Below the pieces are notes generated by a model. It was not told where the DNA came from and made no database searches. It saw nothing but the letters and a program-made list of their open reading frames with translations. Positions 1 to 6,546 of a DNA stretch of 8,058 nt are shown here, piece by piece (the first letter of the stretch is position 1; every line of letters begins with the position of its first letter). The stretch is from positions 1 through 8,058 of the forward strand of contig JAUVLX010000152.1 of NCBI GenBank assembly GCA_030600525.1, in the 5' to 3' direction. Source of the DNA: Desulfobulbus sp. (GTDB taxonomy: Bacteria > Desulfobacterota > Desulfobulbia > Desulfobulbales > Desulfobulbaceae). A program made the translations under genes and the position numbers.

Positions 1-104
1 TTATTAAGATGAGCCATTCAAGCATTATGCATTTTTTTTAAGTTGAATTGGGGGCGTATATAGTAAGCTCGTACTTTTTAACTTTTCCGTTAGCAAGAGG
101 AACT

Positions 105-1298
105 ATGACGAGTAGACCACTTTTTGGCAGAGATTTTTTAGTACTCTGTACCATTACTTTTCTTGCTCTTTGCAATACAGCCGTTTTTTTTAACTTTTTC
201 CCATATTTACTGAGTCTTGGATTTTCAACTCAGGAAACAGGCATGCTCATCGGTCTCTATCCATTGACTTCAATGGTTATGTATGCGGGCGTGAGCAGGT
301 TTATAACGCCAACGAATGCCTGTGTCACCATGGTAATCGGTTTGCTCATTACTGCATGCTGCGGTATCGCCTACCAGTTTTCGACCTCAATACTTCCCCT
401 TGCCTTGATTCGAATTGCCAGTGGTTTGGGCCTGTTTTTCACGATGGCATCGTGTATGACTCTTTTTGTGGTGGTTATTCCCCCGCTACAGGCTGGCCTT
501 GCTTTCAGCTTGTACTCGGTTGCCATGCTGCTCCCGTATTCCATTATGCCTGCCATAACTGAGTTAACTCAATCCTGGTTTACCAACCCTGCAACCATGT
601 ATATGCTGACAGCCTTGCTCCTGGTGCCGACTGCCTTGTTTGCAGCAGTCCAAAAGGCAAAGATTTGTAGCCATAAAAGTGCCGATAAAGAGACAGCAGG
701 TGAGTCACCGGTAAACAGCGGCTATCGTCATAATCTGCTTCGCGGACAGGTTGCCGGAATACTCTTTATTAACGCGAGTTATTTTTTTCTTTTTTCGTCT
801 CTGTTTTATTTTCTCAAAGGGTATGGCATGGAGCAGGGGATAGATAACCCTGGTTACTTTTTTACCATCCAGATGGGCATTATGGTTACCATGCGCCTGT
901 TTGGCCGTAGAGTTTTCGATCTGTATAGCAAGGAGCACCTCATACTGTCTGCCTTAATTATTACAGGTATAGGGTATGGTATCCTTGCCGTTGGTGTCAG
1001 CGGGTCATTGTTTTTTGCCATTGCGGTGCTCTTTGGCATAGGTATGGGACTCTGCATTCCCCCGCTGAATGCCTTGATGTATTTGAACTCAGAACCACAG
1101 TTTCAGGGATACAATGCCAATATGATGATGCTAGCCATGCATTTTGGGTCTTTTGTTGGCCCTTTCGGTGGTTCATGGCTTATTGCAACCGGCGGATACC
1201 CTGCCTATTGTATGGGTACCATCGGGCTAATCCTAGTGGCATCTTTGGTTATTCTCTCTTTAATGAAGTGGAAACAGCCTGTTGCTGGCAAATATTAG
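105..1298 (+). CDS. MFS transporter, 12 membrane helices, substrate unknown
   Basis: This is a 397-residue inner-membrane protein of the major facilitator superfamily, a secondary transporter whose substrate I cannot assign. It has about twelve hydrophobic segments in two groups of six: roughly 11-33, 43-65, 73-92, 95-120, 130-152 and 163-183, then a polar cytoplasmic loop (about 184-214, rich in Lys, Ser and Glu), then 216-238, 250-270, 279-298, 301-322, 338-360 and 366-387. Glycine-rich helices such as FGIGMGLCIPP (310-320) and the C-terminal GSFVGPFGGSWL fit MFS helix packing. I chose the ATG at 105 because AAGAGG (95-100) lies four bases upstream. The frame is open back to a TTG at 48, but that adds 19 residues with no ribosome binding site. 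The gene stands alone and converges with the sirtuin gene 56 bp away, so context gives no substrate hint. The family is secure; sugar, drug and metabolite transport all remain possible. Confidence 0.88.
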   Translation: MTSRPLFGRDFLVLCTITFLALCNTAVFFNFFPYLLSLGFSTQETGMLIGLYPLTSMVMYAGVSRFITPTNACVTMVIGLLITACCGIAYQFSTSILPLALIRIASGLGLFFTMASCMTLFVVVIPPLQAGLAFSLYSVAMLLPYSIMPAITELTQSWFTNPATMYMLTALLLVPTALFAAVQKAKICSHKSADKETAGESPVNSGYRHNLLRGQVAGILFINASYFFLFSSLFYFLKGYGMEQGIDNPGYFFTIQMGIMVTMRLFGRRVFDLYSKEHLILSALIITGIGYGILAVGVSGSLFFAIAVLFGIGMGLCIPPLNALMYLNSEPQFQGYNANMMMLAMHFGSFVGPFGGSWLIATGGYPAYCMGTIGLILVASLVILSLMKWKQPVAGKY

Positions 1299-1354
1299 AA
1301 ATCACGCACTCCACGAAGAGTATAGTTGCTATCAAAATCTACAGCCTAATTAGC

Positions 1355-2176
1355 CTAATCCCCAACCAATACCTCAAGGATTTCAGGGAGGGCTTGACCG
1401 CTCGGCTGTTGGACAAAAAAGCCCCTCCCGCTCCGTAATGCCATGTCGGAGAAGGTGTTTTCTTCAATGTTAATGTCGATGATGGTGCCGCCCTTTTGAT
1501 ATACTGCCATTGCCACCTGATTGGGAAGATTTGTAGCCCCAGCAGTTCCTACGATGATTAACAGATCGGTCTGCTGTGCAGTTTCAAGAGCGCTGTGAAA
1601 GTGATAGTGATGCTCATTATAGCTTTCGTCGAAGAGGAGGATATGAGGTCTGCTCATGGCTCCGCATCGAGGGCAGCGTAAATGCTGTCTGTCGTACTCT
1701 GTAAAAGGATTTTCCTTCGCCTTACCTGGGACTTCTTCTGGGATTGGGTATACTTCAGGCGTACATTCCTTCATACAACGCATATACGATACGTTGCCAT
1801 GAATCTGCATGGTTTTTTCAAGGCTGTTTCCTGCACGCAAATGGAGCCCATCAATATTCTGGGTGATCAGGGTGAATCGATCGCCGAATTCTGCCTCCAT
1901 ATCAACTAGAGCGAAATGGCCAGGATTGGGCTCTGCGTTGCGGCACACACCCATTCGGTAAAGATACCACCGCCAGACCTCTTCCGGATACTGGGACAGC
2001 ATCTGAAAGGTGGCCATCTCCTGGGGATGGTACTCTTTGGAACCAAAGGTCCAGTATCCTTCGGGACCACGAAAGGTAGGGATACCGCTTTCTGCTGAAA
2101 TACCGGCACCGGTCATGACGGTAATTTTTCCCTGTTGACTAAATTTTGTAACAGCCTCAATCAATTGCTGGTCCAT
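1355..2176 (-). CDS. Sir2-family NAD-dependent protein deacylase (class III-like, YxxR motif)
   Basis: A 273-residue sirtuin that removes acyl groups from protein lysines using NAD+, giving nicotinamide and O-acyl-ADP-ribose; expected in the cytoplasm. The family motifs occur in order: GAGISAESGIPTFRG (23-37) for NAD binding, TQNIDGLH (105-112), IHGN with catalytic His126, and a zinc ribbon of Cys134/Cys138 and Cys168/Cys171. After these come GTAGATNLPNQVA, which lines the NAD pocket, and IDINIEEN in the C-terminal strand. The YLYR at 71-74 fits the Tyr-x-x-Arg signature that in SIRT5 and E. coli CobB binds negatively charged acyl groups, so desuccinylase or demalonylase activity is inferred. 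Between the zinc cysteine pairs lies a longer, proline- and charge-rich stretch (139-167). The frame is open a further 30 residues upstream, but ATG at 2176 has a good GGCGGAGA ribosome site just before it and places the NAD motif at the usual distance from the N terminus. It is divergent from ilvA. Confidence 0.93.
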   Translation of the reverse strand: MDQQLIEAVTKFSQQGKITVMTGAGISAESGIPTFRGPEGYWTFGSKEYHPQEMATFQMLSQYPEEVWRWYLYRMGVCRNAEPNPGHFALVDMEAEFGDRFTLITQNIDGLHLRAGNSLEKTMQIHGNVSYMRCMKECTPEVYPIPEEVPGKAKENPFTEYDRQHLRCPRCGAMSRPHILLFDESYNEHHYHFHSALETAQQTDLLIIVGTAGATNLPNQVAMAVYQKGGTIIDINIEENTFSDMALRSGRGFFVQQPSGQALPEILEVLVGD

Positions 2177-2366
2177 AGTGTCTCCGCCGTTTTTTCGGTA
2201 TAAGTTACAGGTAATGTTTGTTTTTTGGGTGCCTGGTATGGTTGAATAGCAGGATTGGGCAGACACTCGTTTTATGGCTGCTGGGCATGTTAAACTATCG
2301 AATTACACAAGATGTTCTGTATAAAACCACGGATTACGATCATGTACAATTGGAGATAAGAAGGCA
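2177..2366. promoter_or_regulatory. divergent intergenic region between sirtuin and ilvA
   Basis: These 190 bp separate two divergently transcribed genes and must hold both promoters unless transcription enters from further away. The part nearest ilvA is AT-rich, with a -10-like TATAAA at 2320-2325. No -35 hexamer sits at normal spacing from it: TTACAC at 2303 is too close and TTAAAC at 2290 too far, so I do not call a promoter. I see no hairpin plus U-run that would act as a classical attenuator. Upstream of the GTG start of ilvA, GGAG at 2352-2355 lies 11 bases away and a second purine stretch, AAGAAGG, ends three bases away. Confidence 0.4.
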
Positions 2367-2370
2367 GTGA
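2287..2370 (+). other. possible 27-codon upstream ORF overlapping the ilvA start
   Basis: An ATG at 2287 opens a frame of 27 codons that closes with a TGA at 2368-2370. That TGA overlaps the GTG start of ilvA as GTGA, the arrangement typical of translational coupling. The peptide (starting MLNYRITQDVLY) has three Leu, two Ile and two Val, not the dense run of branched-chain codons expected of an ilv attenuator peptide. There is no convincing Shine-Dalgarno before 2287. The overlap is real in the sequence, but an ORF this short can arise by chance, so this is weak. Confidence 0.2.
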
Positions 2371-3875
2371 AAAAAATAATCAGGCAGATATTAATTTCAC
2401 GTGTATATGAGGCAGCCATTGAAACTTCACTTGACGAGGCTGTCGCTCTTTCTCAGCAGATGGGAAATAGAATCTTACTTAAGCGTGAAGATCAACAACC
2501 TGTTTTTTCGTTTAAAATACGTGGGGCTTATAACCGTATATCCCAATTGAGCCTTAAAGAACGTGCTAAGGGGGTCATCACTGCATCGGCTGGTAATCAT
2601 GCCCAGGGCGTAGTCTTTTCAGCCCGTCGCCTTGGTATTCGTTCGGTCATTGTCATGCCTGTTACAACGCCGCAGATTAAGATTGCTGCGGTCAAAAGTT
2701 ATGGGGGAGAGGTGGTGCTGCATGGCAATAATTATTCTGAGGCAGCAGAACACGCTGCGATCTTGAAGCGTTCCAGTGGGCTAACCTACATCCCTCCTTT
2801 TGATGATGAACTTGTTATTGCAGGGCAGGGGACGGTGGGGGACGAACTTTTACGGCAGAACCCCGGACGGCTTGACTGCGTGTTTGTCCCTGTTGGTGGA
2901 GGCGGACTTATTGCCGGTATTGCAGCTTATATCAAGAACCTGCGGCCAGAGATAAAAATTATTGGCGTTGAACCGGTTGACAGTGATGCCATGGCCAGGT
3001 CTCTTGAAGCGGGCAAGCGTATTACTCTTTCTTTTGTGGGTGGTTTTGCAGACGGTGTTGCCGTTAAAACCGTTGGCCGACAAACCTTCAAGCTTTGCCA
3101 GCAGTATGTTGATGATATTATTCGGGTGAATACTGACGAGTTGTGCAGCGGCATAAAAACAGTGTATCAGGCGACCCGCTCCATTGTGGAACCTGCCGGG
3201 GCGTTGGGTGTGACTGGTCTGTTGAAATATATTAAAACAACGGGCTGTAAAAACGAAACCCTGATAGCCATCAACTCCGGGGCAAATATGAATTTTGAGC
3301 GGCTGCGCTATGTGGCCGAGCGTACCCTGGTGGGTGAACACCAGGAGGCGCTTTTTGCCGTCACTATTATCGAAAAACCTGGCAGTTTAAAGAGGTTCTG
3401 CCACGATATGGTCGGGGATCGCAATATCACGGAGTTTAACTACCGACTTGCATCACGCAAGAAAGCCCATATTTTTGTTGGCATTTCCATCACCAATGAA
3501 GAGGAGCGGCATGCCTTTGGTGAGCGTTTAACTGTGGCCGGGTATGATAACCTTGACCTGACCGAGAACGATCTTGCCAAAACCCATATCCGCTATATGG
3601 TCGGCGGTAAATCCTCAGTTGTCCATAACGAACGGCTTTTTCGATTCTGGTTTCCGGAAACACCTGGCGCGCTGGTTCGCTTTCTTGATGCAACCCGAGG
3701 AAATCATAACATTTCTCTGTTTCATTATCGTGCCCAGGGTGGTGATTTCGGCAGGGTCCTTATTGGTCTTGAATGTCCAGAGAAAAAGACCAGGAAACTT
3801 GAGCGCAGGCTGGAGACTTTGGGGTATAGGTACCGCGAAGAAACTGACAATTCAGCCTATTCCCTGTTTTTATGA
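2367..3875 (+). CDS. ilvA: threonine ammonia-lyase, biosynthetic (threonine deaminase)
   Basis: This 502-residue PLP enzyme deaminates L-threonine to 2-oxobutanoate and ammonia, the committed step of isoleucine synthesis from threonine, in the cytoplasm. The catalytic domain (about 1-320) carries KREDQQPVFSFKIRGAYN with PLP-binding Lys50, SAGNHAQG at 73-80, the phosphate-binding glycine loop GGGG at 176-179, and a SGAN motif near its end. Two ACT-like regulatory domains follow, around 327-400 (contains EFNYR) and 420-495 (contains FPETPGALVRFL and ISLFHYR), as in long E. coli-type IlvA. Isoleucine feedback inhibition is therefore expected, whereas the short catabolic TdcB lacks these domains. 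Length is close to the 514 residues of E. coli IlvA, with a shorter N terminus. The start is GTG at 2367, just ahead of the VYEAA segment conserved near the family's N terminus. It converges with the homocysteine operon 42 bp away. Both draw on the aspartate pathway, though they are not co-transcribed. Confidence 0.96.
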   Translation: MKKIIRQILISRVYEAAIETSLDEAVALSQQMGNRILLKREDQQPVFSFKIRGAYNRISQLSLKERAKGVITASAGNHAQGVVFSARRLGIRSVIVMPVTTPQIKIAAVKSYGGEVVLHGNNYSEAAEHAAILKRSSGLTYIPPFDDELVIAGQGTVGDELLRQNPGRLDCVFVPVGGGGLIAGIAAYIKNLRPEIKIIGVEPVDSDAMARSLEAGKRITLSFVGGFADGVAVKTVGRQTFKLCQQYVDDIIRVNTDELCSGIKTVYQATRSIVEPAGALGVTGLLKYIKTTGCKNETLIAINSGANMNFERLRYVAERTLVGEHQEALFAVTIIEKPGSLKRFCHDMVGDRNITEFNYRLASRKKAHIFVGISITNEEERHAFGERLTVAGYDNLDLTENDLAKTHIRYMVGGKSSVVHNERLFRFWFPETPGALVRFLDATRGNHNISLFHYRAQGGDFGRVLIGLECPEKKTRKLERRLETLGYRYREETDNSAYSLFL

Positions 3876-3917
3876 TGTGCTGCTTAGGTTGAGAAGAGGA
3901 TACTGGGAAAAGGGCAA

Positions 3918-4658
3918 TCAATGGTGTTGAAAATTTGAATGGCGATCTTTGGTGATTTTATCACCAGCTGTGTGGTCCAGGTTGCGCACCAGTTCCGGAA
4001 TGTTTCCCCATATACCAATTTTCCCCTCTTTCACCGCCAGGATCCCGCTGATGCCAGAGATTTCACCGATTGCGTTGAGAACGACTTCCAGGTCCTTCTC
4101 TTTACATATCTGATTACAGGTAAGGGTCGCGGCTGAGTCTGCCAGTGCAGCATCTTTGGCAATGACAGTGGCCAGGTCGCATTGACCGAAACTCATGGAG
4201 TGGCCCATGTGGCTGGAGGAAGAACAGATAGCCAGCGGCAGATCTTCTGAGGTTAATCGAAAAGCCAGATTGCCGCTGATGTCGTTTTTACCAGCATAGA
4301 TGCCTATGGTTACCGGAGTTTTCGAAAAAATGTACATATCACCGCCATTTTCCACAATAGCTTCGGTCCCACTTTCGGCCATGGCAGCTTCTACTCCCAT
4401 CTGGGCTAGAGTACCTGCCACTGAGGCCATGGGGCCAAGTCCAGTGAGTTGTGCTGCTGCTGCCATCCGTTTAGCGATGAGGGGTGCATTTTCTTGTAGG
4501 TCAACGGGAGTAAGCGATGAGCAAAAGGCAGGATGTTGGCTAATATATCGTTCCAGTTTTTTTCTTTCTGCCATGATGGTCTGCGTGATTAGCTCAAAGT
4601 GATCGCCAGCGACCCGGAGATTGGTGTCTTTCCAGGAAAAGTCTCGAAACGCGCGCAT
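3918..4658 (-). CDS. UPF0280/COG2122 family protein, ApbE-like, linked to sulfide assimilation
   Basis: A 246-residue protein of the UPF0280 (COG2122) family, which resembles the ApbE flavin-transferase fold. Visible family features are AAQLTGLGPMASVAGTLAQ (68-86), VENGGDMYI (102-110, comparable to the Asn-Gly-Gly segment of ApbE) and a Ser/His/Cys-rich region, ICSSSSHMGHSMSFGQCD (144-161). The last leads into AKDAALADSAATLTCN (167-182), comparable to the conserved Ala-Asp-x-x-Ala-Thr region of ApbE. There is no signal peptide, so it should be cytoplasmic, unlike periplasmic ApbE. In Methanosarcina acetivorans the COG2122 homolog MA1715 has been linked to efficient sulfide use for homocysteine synthesis; the biochemical step is unsettled. 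Here it is the last gene of the operon, behind COG1900 and the NIL ferredoxin, which supports the same role. The ATG at 4658 has only a weak purine-rich ribosome site (AAAAGA). Extra C-terminal residues after about 228 are polar and look poorly conserved. Confidence 0.85.
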   Translation of the reverse strand: MRAFRDFSWKDTNLRVAGDHFELITQTIMAERKKLERYISQHPAFCSSLTPVDLQENAPLIAKRMAAAAQLTGLGPMASVAGTLAQMGVEAAMAESGTEAIVENGGDMYIFSKTPVTIGIYAGKNDISGNLAFRLTSEDLPLAICSSSSHMGHSMSFGQCDLATVIAKDAALADSAATLTCNQICKEKDLEVVLNAIGEISGISGILAVKEGKIGIWGNIPELVRNLDHTAGDKITKDRHSNFQHH

Positions 4659-4682
4659 GTGTTTATCTTTTAAATGATCATT

Positions 4683-4702
4683 GTTTGGCCAATCGGCTAA
4701 AC
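4683..4702. repeat. intercistronic stem-loop between NIL/ferredoxin and COG2122 genes
   Basis: In the 54-bp gap between the second and third operon genes, GTTTGGCC (4683-4690) and GGCTAAAC (4695-4702) form an 8-bp stem with a four-base loop. On the transcribed minus strand one pair becomes an A-C mismatch. A perfect 10-bp palindrome, AATGATCATT (4673-4682), abuts it. No U-run follows in the direction of transcription, so it is not a classical terminator; it could stabilise or process the mRNA between the two cistrons. Confidence 0.4.
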
Positions 4703-4712
4703 GGGTAGTAAA

Positions 4713-5117
4713 TCAGAACGCAGAGGAACATACGCCAAACGGACAGTTCGTAATGCAGGAAAGGCATTCTATGCACTTTTCCTCATTAAACATCACGGTT
4801 CTGGTTGAATGGTCAGTAAAATGTAAGGCGCTGGTCGGGCAGTGAACAATGCAGTTGCCGCAATGGGTGCATCTGTCACTGTCCCAGTGGATGCCTTTGT
4901 TTTGAATGATAACGTCAAATTCATTGAGAAAATCGTAGGCCTGATCAATGTGCTCTTGGGTACCGGTGATCTCTAGGGAGAGGTAGCCTTCTTCTTCCGG
5001 GGTAACTTTGGCGCGAAAAATATTGATGGTCAGATCAAAATTTCTAATAAGCTGACAGACAATGGGCTTTTCGGTCTCGCTCTTGGGAAAGTAGAGGTAT
5101 ACTTTTTTGGTGATCAT
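4713..5117 (-). CDS. NIL domain-containing 2[4Fe-4S] ferredoxin-like protein
   Basis: A 134-residue cytoplasmic protein in two parts. Residues 1-75 form a NIL domain, an ACT-like alpha/beta fold also found at the C terminus of the methionine ABC-transporter ATPase MetN. Residues 80-130 hold two [4Fe-4S] motifs, CTHCGNCIVHCP (Cys83, 86, 89, 93) and CIECLSCITNCP (Cys115, 118, 121, 125). Each has the CxxCxxCxxxCP pattern, with a linker of usual length for an eight-iron ferredoxin module. One further cysteine, Cys130, lies four residues from the C terminus. The family partner is COG1900, and the pair in Methanosarcina (MA1822 with MA1821) is needed for homocysteine synthesis from sulfide. The clusters presumably supply electrons or help handle sulfur, which is inference. 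The ATG at 5117 overlaps the upstream stop by 4 bp (ATGA), with AAAGGA eight bases ahead, indicating translational coupling. Confidence 0.93.
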   Translation of the reverse strand: MITKKVYLYFPKSETEKPIVCQLIRNFDLTINIFRAKVTPEEEGYLSLEITGTQEHIDQAYDFLNEFDVIIQNKGIHWDSDRCTHCGNCIVHCPTSALHFTDHSTRTVMFNEEKCIECLSCITNCPFGVCSSAF

Positions 5118-6307
5118 TTTGCCGGTCCTTTTATCTCTAACGAATTCATCCCCTGGTTCAATGGGAGCCTCTGGCTGGGTTCGGAAAGGAGAAACTTGCC
5201 ATCTTCGATTTCAGCCTTGAGCAAATTGCATATTTTTAAGGCTTTGTTGTAGGAGGACATCGAAGAAACCGCTACTTTTTTCCCGTCAAGTTCCACTTGG
5301 CCTGAGCGAAGTTGTTCATAGGTAAATTTTGCCAGCACATTACCGGTCTTCTGAGGGTAATCTTCGGCGTAGTCAATAACGCATGCTTGTATGTCGCGAT
5401 CTCTTACTGTGACACGTTTTAAAATGCTTTCATTGAGAATCGGAATGGGGATGCCAACTCCCAAAGCAAGGGACACGCCATACCCTTTAAGGCTGACCCC
5501 ACGTACAAATTCCGGATCCATTTCTTTCATGTTACCGGTCAGGGCAAGGGTTCCTGCTCCTTCAACTGGAACGTCATTTTCACCGCGTTCAACATCAGAA
5601 CAGTGTTGAGTGCCCTGGGCGTATACCAACCCGCGGGAACCGGCAAGCCAGATAGAGGTGCCCACCCCAATGGTTTCGTAGAGAGGATCATTGAGCAGCG
5701 GTGAAAGTTGCCCTGCAGAACTGTAGGTCATATTCCGCATTCGCGGCTTGAGAATTCCCAGGTAGGTATAAATGGTTTTGTTGGAAGTGTTAACCGCTAC
5801 ATTATAGTTCTGGTAGCAGTTACGCGGATTGGTCATGATTGCCTGGTTCAGGTCATTGATATCAAACATTGTCCTGATTTCCCGACGGGGATAGTCGTCT
5901 GTGCCGTAGGAAAGGCCGAAAAACTGGAGCTTCTTGCCGGCAACCAGGTCTTCTATAACATGGCCGCCACCGTATCGGAATTCTCCGGGATAGTACATGT
6001 TGGCCGAATCGTTTTGACGCAGCTCGGTAGCTCCCAGGTAGACATCAACAGCAGCAATGCCACAATACACAGGGACATCTGAAATCCAGCCCTCTGAAAT
6101 TCGCATTTTAGGTTTGCTGTGACCAAAGTTAATAAAACAGCCAGAGGAACACATGGGGCCAAAGGTTGCAGTGGTCACCACATCTACTTCTTTTGCTGCT
6201 TTTTCCAGGCCGTTTTTATCAACATAATCGATAATTTCCTCTGCGGTGAGGACAACAGCTTTTCCGGAAGCAATCTTATCGTTAATTTCAGCGTATGTTT
6301 TTGTCAT
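5114..6307 (-). CDS. homocysteine biosynthesis protein, COG1900/DUF39 family
   Basis: A 397-residue protein of the DUF39 (COG1900) family, first gene of the minus-strand operon. In methanogens this family is implicated in converting aspartate semialdehyde and sulfide into homocysteine, bypassing O-acyl-homoserine sulfhydrylation. Characteristic segments are the N-terminal TYAEINDKIASGKAVVLTAEE, then FGPMCSSGCFINFGH (49-63) with Cys53 and Cys57, YCGIAAVDVYLGATEL (81-96), YGGGHVIEDLVAG (112-124), PRNCYQNYNVAVN (161-173, Cys164) and the C-terminal LALGVGIPIPILNE. The conserved cysteines are candidates for carrying sulfur as persulfide; which ones act here is inferred only. It is a single-domain form, without the CBS or fused ferredoxin domains of some relatives, and the ferredoxin is supplied by the next gene with a 4-bp overlap. 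No clear Shine-Dalgarno precedes ATG 6307, but the start fits the family N terminus. Confidence 0.92.
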   Translation of the reverse strand: MTKTYAEINDKIASGKAVVLTAEEIIDYVDKNGLEKAAKEVDVVTTATFGPMCSSGCFINFGHSKPKMRISEGWISDVPVYCGIAAVDVYLGATELRQNDSANMYYPGEFRYGGGHVIEDLVAGKKLQFFGLSYGTDDYPRREIRTMFDINDLNQAIMTNPRNCYQNYNVAVNTSNKTIYTYLGILKPRMRNMTYSSAGQLSPLLNDPLYETIGVGTSIWLAGSRGLVYAQGTQHCSDVERGENDVPVEGAGTLALTGNMKEMDPEFVRGVSLKGYGVSLALGVGIPIPILNESILKRVTVRDRDIQACVIDYAEDYPQKTGNVLAKFTYEQLRSGQVELDGKKVAVSSMSSYNKALKICNLLKAEIEDGKFLLSEPSQRLPLNQGMNSLEIKGPAK

Positions 6308-6353
6308 AGTTTATTTGTCTGGGAAAGGTACCAAGGAACGTTGCATTTTTTTT

Positions 6354-6521
6354 CTGATTACCCATGAAACTCAGCCATTTTTTTTTGACCTCGGGAGACA
6401 GATTGAATTTCTAAGTACAGAGATAGCGTAGACTTCGATCAGTCTCCCGGGTTTAAAGAGAAATAAAATCAGTCCCCTGTCTGCTTAGGTAGATAATTGG
6501 CTGAGTATTGTACGTAATCAG
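6354..6521. repeat. nested inverted repeat, MITE-like or structured RNA
   Basis: The outer arms pair CTGATTAC (6354-6361) with GTAATCAG (6514-6521) and ACTCAGCCA (6369-6377) with TGGCTGAGT (6498-6506). These are two perfect blocks of 8 and 9 bp separated by a partly paired 7-base segment on each side. Inside sits a second long hairpin (6390-6451). ATTTTTT runs flank the outer arms on both sides (from 6345 and from 6524) and could be a target duplication, though they are low complexity. The element contains no ORF. Candidates are a miniature inverted-repeat element, a palindromic mRNA structure, or a cis-regulatory RNA for either flanking gene. The structure is seen in the sequence; its nature is not settled. 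Confidence 0.55.
6390..6451. repeat. inner long hairpin of the nested repeat
   Basis: CGGGAGAC (6392-6399) pairs perfectly with GTCTCCCG (6442-6449). Two outer pairs, C6390-G6451 and T6391-G6450, extend the stem. After one A-A mismatch it continues for seven more pairs: GATTGAA (6401-6407) with TTCGATC (6434-6440), including one G-U. TCTA (6410-6413) and TAGA (6429-6432) can add four pairs nearer the loop. No U-run follows the stem on either strand, so it is not a simple terminator. The right-arm motif ATCAGTC(T)CCC recurs as ATCAGTCCCC from 6468, so an alternative pairing with the left arm is possible. Confidence 0.6.
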
Positions 6522-6546
6522 GAATTTTTTATTATAGGAGGTCTCT

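Larger units (their letters stand above)
6308..6546. other. intergenic leader region upstream of the COG1900 operon
   Basis: This gap lies between the divergent COG1900 start and the small-ORF Shine-Dalgarno. It is occupied mainly by the nested inverted repeat at 6354-6521 and two long T-runs on the plus strand (6346-6353 and 6378-6386). On the minus strand the proximal 46 bases before COG1900 have no obvious ribosome site. I compared the minus-strand leader by eye with SAM-I and SAH riboswitch landmarks, which would suit a homocysteine operon, and did not find them. I see no promoter pair good enough to call. Confidence 0.5.

Noticed and set aside
48..104. Longer MFS protein starting at the TTG at 48
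   Set aside because: There is no ribosome site before it, while AAGAGG precedes the ATG at 105, which starts just before the first membrane helix.
2177..2266. Longer sirtuin starting 30 codons upstream
   Set aside because: The extra residues match nothing in the family, and a good GGCGGAGA site sits right before the ATG at 2176.
2850..3341. 163-codon minus-strand frame inside ilvA
   Set aside because: It lies wholly antisense to a conserved enzyme and shows no recognisable motif; it is a shadow of ilvA codon use.
3950..3966. Hairpin GGTGA/TCACC as terminator between ilvA and COG2122
   Set aside because: It lies inside the COG2122 coding region and has no U-run after it on either strand.
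5708..6082. 124-codon plus-strand frame inside the COG1900 gene
   Set aside because: It is antisense to a well-conserved coding region, has no ribosome site that stands out and no family features.
6308..6540. SAM-I or SAH riboswitch in the COG1900 operon leader
   Set aside because: Some minus-strand stretches (GGGGACTGA, AAACCCGG) recall SAM-I pieces, but the conserved core and its order are not there.
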